This document shows, piece by piece, positions 51,160 through 57,943 of a stretch of DNA of 64,000 bases. Source of the DNA: Fibrisoma montanum (GTDB taxonomy: Bacteria > Bacteroidota > Bacteroidia > Cytophagales > Spirosomataceae); assembly GCF_003583365.1 (NCBI RefSeq), contig NZ_QXED01000015.1:1-64000 (forward strand), read 5' to 3'. The notes beneath the pieces are model-generated. The model worked only from the letters and a program-made list of their open reading frames with translations, was not told the origin of the DNA and ran no database searches. Position 1 is the first letter of the stretch. Each line of letters opens with the position of its first letter. The position numbers and the translations under genes are program-made.

Positions 51160-52335
51160 TTATTTTTTCTTCTTCGGCTTGTCGGCTTTGGCTTCAACCT
51201 TCTCAGACTTAGCGGCTTTCTTCGGTTTTTCGTCCTTCCCGGCTTTGTCAGCTTTGGGCTTACTGGCCTTGCTGCCTTTCTCGATCTGACTGGCCTTGGA
51301 TTCCTGAATGGGTTCGCCGAGTTCAATGGGTTTCGCCGACTTCTTCGGCTTGACTTCTTCGGCGGGCGCTTCCGAACCGGTACCGGTTACGGAGCCGCGC
51401 ACGAACGTACCCCACGTCAGATTATCCTTACCCTGCTGCGCGCGTTTGGCCCGCTCGATGGCCATGTTAGCGGCTGCTTCCACCACCCACTCAAAATTGG
51501 CCTGACCCACCGAATGCAGGTCGGCATCCGGAGCCGGATTGCAGAAGTCGATGGCAATCGGCACACCATTGCGGACGGCAAACTCCACCGTATTAAAATC
51601 GTAGCCGAGAGCGTGGTTAAGCCGCAGTACGTAATCGGTCATGGTCTGAAGCAGCTTCTGGCCCGCGTCGCCGGTCGTTTTCATTTCGGATGCGTAGCGC
51701 AGGTGGTGCGGGTTGCGCGGTTCGTAGGGCATGATCCGGACGTCTTTGCCGCCAATGCAGTAGCAGCGAAAATAATCCTCAAACTCGATGGCCTCCTGAT
51801 ACAGCATAACCAACTGGCCGGTTTCGTCGTAGGCCCGGAACATCTGCTCGGGATTGTCGACTTTGTAGACGCTTTTCCAGCCACCGCCCGCGTGGGGTTT
51901 CATAAACGCCGGGAAGCCGATGTGGTTGAAAATGGCGTCCCAGTCCATGTGCCGCAGGTTGCGGAACGAGTTGTGGTTGGTATCGTCGGGACGCTCTTTG
52001 GAAGGCAGCAAAATGGTTTTAGGAACGGGTACACCGACCTGCACGGCCAGGGCGTTGTTGAAAAATTTCTCGTCGGCAGCCCACCAGAACGGGTTGTTAA
52101 CGACGGCGGTACCGGTCAGAGCCGCGTTTTTCAGGTACGCTTTGTAGAACGGTACGTCCTGCGAGATGCGATCGATGATGACGGCGTAGTCGGTGGGGAC
52201 GCTTTGTTCAACGCGCTCGATGCTAACGAACTCCGCCTTAAACTCACTTTGTTTTTCATTGACGCGGTCTACAAACGCCTGAGGGAACGTATTTTCCTGA
52301 CCGAAAAGGATACCAATTTTGGTTAAGTTGCTCAT
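51160..52335 (-). CDS. ATP-grasp ligase with Lys-rich C-terminal tail
   Basis: A 391-residue protein. The ATP-grasp body (about 1-305) has FPAFMKPHAGGGWKSVYKVD (lysine and glycine-rich loop), LVMLYQEAIEFEDYFRCYCI, and the metal-binding end NTVEFAVRNGVPIAIDFCNP. After it comes a tail of about 75 residues made mostly of Lys, Ala, Glu and Pro (PKKSAKPIELGEPIQESKAS and onwards), resembling bacterial histone-H1-like tails. RimK-type ATP-grasp enzymes add amino acids to carboxylates. The tail may bind nucleic acid, an anionic surface or a partner. It is close to, but not in the same operon as, the GCS2/amidotransferase genes. Confidence 0.85.
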   Translation of the reverse strand: MSNLTKIGILFGQENTFPQAFVDRVNEKQSEFKAEFVSIERVEQSVPTDYAVIIDRISQDVPFYKAYLKNAALTGTAVVNNPFWWAADEKFFNNALAVQVGVPVPKTILLPSKERPDDTNHNSFRNLRHMDWDAIFNHIGFPAFMKPHAGGGWKSVYKVDNPEQMFRAYDETGQLVMLYQEAIEFEDYFRCYCIGGKDVRIMPYEPRNPHHLRYASEMKTTGDAGQKLLQTMTDYVLRLNHALGYDFNTVEFAVRNGVPIAIDFCNPAPDADLHSVGQANFEWVVEAAANMAIERAKRAQQGKDNLTWGTFVRGSVTGTGSEAPAEEVKPKKSAKPIELGEPIQESKASQIEKGSKASKPKADKAGKDEKPKKAAKSEKVEAKADKPKKKK

Positions 52336-52535
52336 AGTGTGTTGATTATTGGCTTTAATCGGGCGGAAGGAACCAACAATGGGTCAACATTGTACAGATT
52401 ACTCCCGATTTCATGCCGGCAAGATACAGTTTTGCCTGAATCTCGGTAAAGGTAAATTAGGCTGTGGAGTTGATCGGTACCCATGTGCCTGCCGTGAAGA
52501 GGATATGCAACGCTTCGATTGTGGACATTCGATGA

Positions 52536-53261
52536 CCCAACGGTGGCCCTTGCGATCAGGACAATCCTGACGAAGGCGATTTTGGCATTGAAGGAGGGAG
52601 TGGCACCCAATCAGATCCTTACCAACTTTCTGAGATAAGAGTAGTAGCTGAAGGAAGTGGACAAACAACGGACTTAGGAGGAGGCTTCTATTTTTACACG
52701 GGCGGCACCTGGGGAGGTGGTTACTATGATCCCGGTTATTACTATAATCTAAATTATAATAACAACAGTGGGGGGGGCGAAGGGCCTAAACCGATTTACA
52801 CAAGTGCTCATAAAGTTTCCAAAAGTTACTGCCAAGGTGGAAACACAATATTCAAAGAAATGTATGATCGTCAATCGTCAACAGACAAGGAACAAGCTGC
52901 CTTGGTTACTGATCATGGCATCTACTGGTTGAGCGATTCGGGTAATAGTCACGACCACTTTACAATAGGCCCAGACAGCGATTATCCGGTAGATGCAAAC
53001 GGCAAGCGTTACTTTATGGACAATGGGCAAAAAGTTATTATTCAGTCAATCGTTCATACACATCCATCTTCTGGTCCACAGAGTGGACCTGGAATGTCAG
53101 TTGAAGATATAAAACTGGCAGATGATTTTAACGTACCGGTATATGCAATTCACATATCCGGTGTATATAAGGCTAATGGAAGCGGAACCGTTTCAACTGC
53201 AGCTACTTATATGAATGCGGCTTTTGATTGCGCTATTGCTAAAACTTTATTTGAGCTATGA
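52536..53261 (+). CDS. Orphan C-terminal module with JAB-like peptidase domain (no start)
   Basis: The frame is open from 52536 to 53261, but the first ATG (52860) lies inside the conserved part. About 108 coding-like residues precede it with no start codon: DEGDFGIEGGSG, DPYQLSEIRVVAEGSG, then the linker FYFYTGGTWGGGYYDPGYYY. The domain after it has the JAB/JAMM-type pattern: a Glu in DKEQAALVTDHGIYWL and HTHPSS followed by SVEDIKLADDF (H-x-H ... S-x-x-D). It looks like the detached C-terminal toxin or peptidase tip of a larger secreted protein. A TGA at 52533 and frame changes upstream suggest loss of the N-terminal body. AT-rich composition suggests transfer. Confidence 0.7.
   Translation, partial: PNGGPCDQDNPDEGDFGIEGGSGTQSDPYQLSEIRVVAEGSGQTTDLGGGFYFYTGGTWGGGYYDPGYYYNLNYNNNSGGGEGPKPIYTSAHKVSKSYCQGGNTIFKEMYDRQSSTDKEQAALVTDHGIYWLSDSGNSHDHFTIGPDSDYPVDANGKRYFMDNGQKVIIQSIVHTHPSSGPQSGPGMSVEDIKLADDFNVPVYAIHISGVYKANGSGTVSTAATYMNAAFDCAIAKTLFEL
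52683..52760 (+). repeat. Gly/Tyr-rich linker, copy 1
   Basis: This 78-base segment encodes GFYFYTGGTWGGGYYDPGYY and the residues after it. It is repeated at 53877-53954 with about five differences, and 54 consecutive bases (52692-52745) are identical to the second copy. Confidence 0.9.
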
Positions 53262-53803
53262 TTAGATTCATATTTCTAATTGTGACTTCATTGGTACTAC
53301 AACGTGTAAGTTCGAAAAATTCTGTTACACAGAATTTACCTTGTTATTATAAGGATTTTGAATTGAAGAATCCTAGGTTAATTCAGCAAATGGAACCTTA
53401 TATCAGAAGGATCGAAAACGGTGCTTTACCACTGGTATCAGTTTTGAAGCGTAACGACTCAACATTTATATATATATCCGCAACTATATCTGCAAACTCA
53501 ATTCAAAAAAGTATACCGTCGTATATTTCTTGGATTGACGGAAGGGAAGTAGCGGTTTATAATGGGACAACGCTGATCTCGGCTGGAAAAGAAGCGTGCG
53601 TGGATACTATGGTTCGACACTTTAGAAACTTACTGACCATTGACAGAAAGAATGCGCTTGCTGGTCGGCCGGCTGGTGAGAAATTCTATTATGGGTATGA
53701 CCCACCTTGGGTAAAGATAACCATGAGAAAAGATAAGATCATTATGGTTCGTGATAGTGGCGAACTTTCACGAACTATACCTTATTATAAATTTGAGTTT
53801 TAA
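53258..53803 (+). CDS. Small exported protein, candidate immunity partner
   Basis: The 181-residue protein starts with a signal-like stretch (MIRFIFLIVTSLVLQRVSS) and has a beta-rich, charged mature part. No family is recognised. Its start overlaps the stop of the JAB-like module by 4 bases (ATGA), so the two are coupled, as toxin and immunity genes often are. A strong terminator follows. The GC content is low compared with the flanking genes. Confidence 0.75.
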   Translation: MIRFIFLIVTSLVLQRVSSKNSVTQNLPCYYKDFELKNPRLIQQMEPYIRRIENGALPLVSVLKRNDSTFIYISATISANSIQKSIPSYISWIDGREVAVYNGTTLISAGKEACVDTMVRHFRNLLTIDRKNALAGRPAGEKFYYGYDPPWVKITMRKDKIIMVRDSGELSRTIPYYKFEF

Positions 53804-53839
53804 CAGCAGCAAGCGATCCAAAGATCGCTTGCTGCTGTT
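53802..53839 (+). terminator. Strong intrinsic terminator of cassette 1
   Basis: A perfect 17-base stem (aacagcagcaagcgatc at 53802-53818, complement at 53823-53839) with a 4-base loop, ending in T-rich sequence. It separates cassette 1 from the linker of cassette 2. Confidence 0.92.
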
Positions 53840-53876
53840 TTCTTATATATGTGTTTGTTACACACGTTATAACTGT

Positions 53877-53954
53877 GGCTTCTGCTTTTACACGGGCGGC
53901 ACCTGGGGAGGTGGTTACTATGATCCCGGTTATTACTATGATCTGAGTTATAAT
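53877..53954 (+). repeat. Gly/Tyr-rich linker, copy 2
   Basis: The second copy of the 78-base linker. Homology to copy 1 begins abruptly at ggcttct, just after unrelated AT-rich sequence, and fades after ttataat. The 54 identical bases are 53886-53939. Confidence 0.9.
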
Positions 53955-54554
53955 AATGGTGGGGGAGGAAACAGTTCGGGTCCTATAACAAATCCCCGCT
54001 TCAACATTTCAAATCTAAGCCCTTGCGCTCAAAGTGTTATAAATCAGCTACTCACTCCCCCAGTGGGTCCCGCTGGGGACAACATATTGTCAACAATTAG
54101 TAATTATGCGACTTCTAACAATATTGAGATAGTTTTCAAATGGGAGGATTTAGGCGATCCGACTTTACATGGACAAGCTAGAGGTACAAATGCAGCGGCA
54201 AATGCATGGGAGATTACTTTAAATAGTGCAGCGTTAGCTAATGCAAGCCGTGAATATATCGCTGTAGTTCTAATGCACGAAATCCTTCATATTCAATTAG
54301 GGGGTACTAACGAGGAGGACCATAATGAAATGGCAGCCAACCACGTTTCTGCCATGGCAAATTCACTTCTTCATGCAGGCTTTATCATGTCTGAGTCAGA
54401 CAGAATAGCTCTCTCATGGGGAGGACTAGGGGATACAGCAATCTGGCAATCTATGATCCAAAACGATGTAGCTAATGGTACAAGTGTGACAGGTAATATT
54501 GTTGAAACTGATAGACAATACAGACATGGAGAAAAAGGTCAATACTGCAACTAA
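53877..54554 (+). CDS. Orphan C-terminal module with HExxH peptidase domain (no start)
   Basis: Reading from the linker homology at 53877, the module encodes GFCFYTGGTWGGGYYDPGYY, then an S/N/G-rich spacer and a domain with the zinc motif VVLMHEILHIQLGG (HExxH) followed by DHNEMAANHVSAMANS, the third-ligand region. The open frame continues upstream to a GTG at 53751, but that stretch crosses the terminator of cassette 1, so it is not a natural N-terminus. No ATG precedes the catalytic domain. The module is probably silent unless recombined onto a full-length gene. Confidence 0.75.
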   Translation, partial: GFCFYTGGTWGGGYYDPGYYYDLSYNNGGGGNSSGPITNPRFNISNLSPCAQSVINQLLTPPVGPAGDNILSTISNYATSNNIEIVFKWEDLGDPTLHGQARGTNAAANAWEITLNSAALANASREYIAVVLMHEILHIQLGGTNEEDHNEMAANHVSAMANSLLHAGFIMSESDRIALSWGGLGDTAIWQSMIQNDVANGTSVTGNIVETDRQYRHGEKGQYCN

Positions 54555-55065
54555 TTTTATTGTCATACTAATGGTCGCTGGCGGACTTAGCATGGCTCAG
54601 AAGACTCATCAGGTAACCCCACCACAACTCAAAACTCGGCAAACACCAGGGGTAAATCTATATGCTGGCTTTGGTCAGAAACTTGACAGTGCAACTGTTG
54701 TAACTGTTAAATTTAAACTTACTCAGACAGGTTTTCTGGATACGCTATATGTATCTGAAAATGCGCCAAAAGATTATTATGAAAAGATACGAAACCAGCT
54801 TAAAGAATTTGACGGCAAGTGGGTTCCCCAACAAAGTCAAGGGCATCCTGAGAAGAGCAAATGGCTAATCTACAGGCACTACGTAGTGGGCCCGTATAGC
54901 CGCAAAGGCGGGGTTTGGGCTGAGGTAGAAAGGGCATACCAAAGAGATTATGATTTATTCAGATGCCAACATAATCCTAAGCGTCAAATTCAATGTTTGA
55001 CCACATATATTGAAGGGCCTGATTTTTTCCTGTTCCCTCCTGAGTGGTACCCGACATACAACTAA
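54526..55065 (+). CDS. Small exported protein, candidate partner of HExxH module
   Basis: The ATG at 54526 gives 179 residues starting with a signal-like segment (TATNFIVILMVAGGLSMAQ). The body has VKFKLTQTGFLDTLYVSENA, a TonB-C-like style of beta strand, and ends with FFLFPPEWYPTYN. It overlaps the end of the HExxH module by 29 bases. No family is recognised. Its position mirrors the 53258 gene in the first cassette. Confidence 0.75.
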   Translation: MEKKVNTATNFIVILMVAGGLSMAQKTHQVTPPQLKTRQTPGVNLYAGFGQKLDSATVVTVKFKLTQTGFLDTLYVSENAPKDYYEKIRNQLKEFDGKWVPQQSQGHPEKSKWLIYRHYVVGPYSRKGGVWAEVERAYQRDYDLFRCQHNPKRQIQCLTTYIEGPDFFLFPPEWYPTYN

Positions 55066-55095
55066 TACAAATACATCGCTATATAGTTAAGAATT

Positions 55096-55140
55096 AAACT
55101 AGAAAGCCTCGATATAAAAACTGTCGAGGCTTTCTAGTTT
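55096..55140 (+). terminator. Strong intrinsic terminator of cassette 2
   Basis: A perfect 17-base stem (aaactagaaagcctcga at 55096-55112, complement at 55124-55140) with an 11-base loop, after the second partner gene. Its form matches the terminator closing cassette 1, although the sequence differs. Confidence 0.9.
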
Positions 55141-55291
55141 AAAGTGTAATAAAAAGTCAAGATTGTTTCATCATACCAAATTACATGTCGATAATCTTTT
55201 AGCTTTCTATAATATTTCTCAGGTAACCTTTAAGCGCAGATATTCACTATGTGCCCTCAACGGCTTACGGTATAGGACTGAATCTGCGGCT

Positions 55292-55996
55292 TTAGATCAT
55301 GGATAAATACTCCGGGAATTGCTGTTTCCAGACCGGCCAGTCGTGAACGCCCCACGGCTTGATGTCGAGCCGGTGCCGGATGCCCTTGCGGTTCAGAATA
55401 CCTGAGATGTGCTGCGTCGAGGGTTTGCAGAAATCATACTCCGACGAACCGAGCACGATATTCATGTGGTAAAACTCGTTGTTCTGCGCGTTGGGCAGGT
55501 AATCGGGCGGGTTGTTGAAATAGACGTTGTCGTCGTAGTATCCATTCAGGAATGACTTGATGTCGAAAGCCGCGCCCATTGTAAACAGGTGCCCGACCTG
55601 CTCGGGGTGGCGGAACGCAAAGTTCAGCGCCTGGTAACCACCAAAACTGGCCCCGGCTACACCGATCTTCTGTACGTTACATTCCCGCTGGATACCCGGT
55701 ACCAGCTCGTGGTGGATGAAGCGGTCGTAGAGCACGTGGTTCCAGATGCGGGTGCCGGGGTGGAGGTGCTTGCCGTACCAGCTATCCCGGTCGATGCTGT
55801 CCACGCAGATCAGCTTCACCTTGCCGGTTTCGACAAACCTCCGGGCCGTTTCGATCATCCCGAAATCTTTGTACTCATAAAACCGGCCCATGGATGTCGG
55901 AAACATCAGAACCGGATAGCCCCAGTTGCCGAAGACCAGGAGTTCAATGTCGCGGCCGAGGTGGTGCGAATACCACTTGCGATAGGATTCGTGCAA
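55292..55996 (-). CDS. Esterase-family alpha/beta hydrolase
   Basis: The 234-residue protein is of the esterase D type. It has GNWGYPVLMFPTSMGRFYEY at the start, the nucleophile elbow GVAGASFGGYQALNFAFRHP (Ser about 125), and a late His in KPWGVHDWPVW. No signal peptide is seen. The substrate is unknown; carbohydrate-acyl esters are common in the family. It diverges from the exported hydrolase at 56110. Confidence 0.9.
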   Translation of the reverse strand: MHESYRKWYSHHLGRDIELLVFGNWGYPVLMFPTSMGRFYEYKDFGMIETARRFVETGKVKLICVDSIDRDSWYGKHLHPGTRIWNHVLYDRFIHHELVPGIQRECNVQKIGVAGASFGGYQALNFAFRHPEQVGHLFTMGAAFDIKSFLNGYYDDNVYFNNPPDYLPNAQNNEFYHMNIVLGSSEYDFCKPSTQHISGILNRKGIRHRLDIKPWGVHDWPVWKQQFPEYLSMI

Positions 55997-56109
55997 ATCG
56001 AAGGATGGTTAAAATTGATATGAATTAGGTTGCTGAAAATTAAGCAAAGCAACATAAACCACAAATTACGACGATAGGTAAGCTAAAAAAATGGCTACTT
56101 TGCAAAATC

Positions 56110-56982
56110 GTGACGTTTGTATTTACCCTGTTGATTTGCTTTATGGCTGATTTTTCGCCGGCCCTGACCCACGCCGAACCGCCTGCGGTGACGGTGGTGC
56201 GGGATGATTCGTTGTATTCGGTTCCGTTGAAACGTACCGTTCGGCTGGACATTATGCTGCCGCCCGGTTACCGCCCGACCGATGCCCCGTACCCTACGTT
56301 GTTTCTAAACGACGGCCAGGACCTGCCCCGGTTGCGGATGCAGGCCGTACTGGACTCGCTGTACCGGCAGCAGGCTATCCGGCCCTTTGTACTGGTGGCT
56401 ATTCACGCCGGCGACCGGATTCAGGAATACGGCACGGCCGCCCGGGCCGATTACATGGAGCGGGGCAGTAAAGCCGGGTTGTACACGGATTTTGTGCTGA
56501 CGGAACTGCTGCCCTACGTCCGGAAGCATTACCGCATCAGCGATCGGCCCGATCAGTCGGTGTTTGCGGGGTTTTCGCTGGGTGGCCTGTCGGCGTTCGA
56601 CATCGTGTTTCACCACCCGGAGCGGTTCAGCAAAGCGGGCGTATTCTCGGGCTCGTTCTGGTGGCGCAGCAAGGCCTTCGACAGTACGTACTCAGACGAT
56701 ACCGACCGAATCATGCACAACCTCGTCCGGGCAGGCAAGCATCACCCTAACCTCCGCTTCTGGTTCGAGACCGGCACCGACGACGAAACCAGCGACCGGA
56801 ACAACAACGGTATCATCGACGCCATTGAGGATACCACCGATCTGATTGATGAACTGGTGACGATCGGCTACCACCGCACCAACGACATTCGCTACGTGGA
56901 AGTGCAGGGGGGGCAGCATAACCAGGAAACCTGGTCGGCCGTAATGCCCGATTTTCTGACGTGGGCCTTCGGGAAGCAGTGA
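56110..56982 (+). CDS. Secreted esterase (alpha/beta hydrolase)
   Basis: The GTG at 56110 is chosen because it creates a signal peptide (MTFVFTLLICFMADFSPALT, cleavage near HAEP); an ATG at 56143 would lose it. The body has RLDIMLPPGYRPTDAPYPTL, the elbow SVFAGFSLGGLSAFDIVFHH and a C-terminal His in EVQGGQHNQETW. An EF-hand-like calcium loop DRNNNGIIDAIED (about 237-249) lies before the final helix. It probably cleaves ester-linked groups in the periplasm or outside the cell. A GH16 enzyme follows. Confidence 0.88.
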   Translation: MTFVFTLLICFMADFSPALTHAEPPAVTVVRDDSLYSVPLKRTVRLDIMLPPGYRPTDAPYPTLFLNDGQDLPRLRMQAVLDSLYRQQAIRPFVLVAIHAGDRIQEYGTAARADYMERGSKAGLYTDFVLTELLPYVRKHYRISDRPDQSVFAGFSLGGLSAFDIVFHHPERFSKAGVFSGSFWWRSKAFDSTYSDDTDRIMHNLVRAGKHHPNLRFWFETGTDDETSDRNNNGIIDAIEDTTDLIDELVTIGYHRTNDIRYVEVQGGQHNQETWSAVMPDFLTWAFGKQ

Positions 56983-57011
56983 GAAAAGCGAGCCATAATG
57001 CTTTTGTTGCT

Positions 57012-57836
57012 ATGCTGAAATTACTCGTTGTTACTGGCGTAGCGGCCCTGGTTGCCTGCGGAGCCACCGATCCGACCGTCGCGCCTGTTCAGCCGCCGGG
57101 AACTGCGCCCACCGCCCGCAAGCTGGTCTGGGCCGATGAGTTCGACAAAGCGGGTCTGCCCGATACGACCAAATGGGCCTACGAAGTGGGTGGCAACGGC
57201 TGGGGCAACAACGAACTACAGTTTTATACCAACCGGCGCGCCGACAACGCCCGCGTTGAGGGCGGCAAGCTCATTATTGAAGCGAAAAAGGAAGAGTATC
57301 AGGGCCGAACCTACACCTCGGCCCGGCTGCTGACCCGGGGCAAGGCGGAGTGGAAATACGGTCGTGTGGAAGCCCTGGCCAAACTGCCGGCCGGTCGCGG
57401 TACGTGGCCCGCCGTCTGGATGCTCGGCAAGAACATTCCGACCGCGGGCTGGCCCCGCTGTGGTGAAATCGACATCATGGAGCACGTCGGCTTCGACGAA
57501 GGGGTGGTTCACGGTACGGTCCATACCGAAGCGTACAACCACGGCAAAAAGACGCAGAAAGGCCAGCAAACGCCCGTGCCGGACGCTGCCCAGGCGTTTC
57601 ATCTGTATGCCATTGAGTGGACACCCGATAAGATAGATTTCTTCGTCGACGATCGGAAATACTATACCGTGGAGAAGTCGGTTTTAGGGAGCACCGTCGC
57701 CGAATGGCCGTTCGATCAGCCGTTCTATCTGATCCTGAACGTAGCGGTGGGCGGCAACTGGGGTGGGCAGAAAGGCGTCGACGAAACCATCTGGCCCCGG
57801 CGCATGGAGGTAGACTACGTGCGGGTGTATCAGTGA
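57012..57836 (+). CDS. Glycoside hydrolase family 16 lipoprotein (beta-glucanase type)
   Basis: The ATG at 57012 gives 274 residues with a lipoprotein signal (MLKLLVVTGVAALVAC, lipobox cysteine at 16). The GH16 jelly-roll has FYTNRRADNARVEGGKLIIE, the catalytic motif CGEIDIMEHVG (E-x-D-x-x-E) and GGNWGGQKGVDETIWPRRME. Such enzymes cut beta-1,3- or mixed beta-glucans and laminarin. With the neighbouring esterases it suggests use of plant or algal/fungal polysaccharides. It is anchored in a membrane, probably the outer one. Confidence 0.95.
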   Translation: MLKLLVVTGVAALVACGATDPTVAPVQPPGTAPTARKLVWADEFDKAGLPDTTKWAYEVGGNGWGNNELQFYTNRRADNARVEGGKLIIEAKKEEYQGRTYTSARLLTRGKAEWKYGRVEALAKLPAGRGTWPAVWMLGKNIPTAGWPRCGEIDIMEHVGFDEGVVHGTVHTEAYNHGKKTQKGQQTPVPDAAQAFHLYAIEWTPDKIDFFVDDRKYYTVEKSVLGSTVAEWPFDQPFYLILNVAVGGNWGGQKGVDETIWPRRMEVDYVRVYQ

Positions 57837-57867
57837 GGAAATAATACGTTTTGCATTGTCAATCAGG

Positions 57868-57893
57868 GCCGTTGCCATCAGGTAACGGCTTTT
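57868..57893 (+). terminator. Intrinsic terminator after GH16
   Basis: A 9-base stem with one wobble (gccgttgcc at 57868-57876, complement at 57881-57889), loop atca, followed by four T. Confidence 0.7.
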
Positions 57894-57943
57894 CTGCTAT
57901 ATTGCTCAACGCATTGCTTCCCGTTTAACACAACCTGCCATCT

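Noticed and set aside
53751-53876. N-terminal extension of the HExxH module from a GTG
   Set aside because: It reads straight through the perfect terminator hairpin of the preceding cassette and has no similarity to the linker upstream in copy 1.
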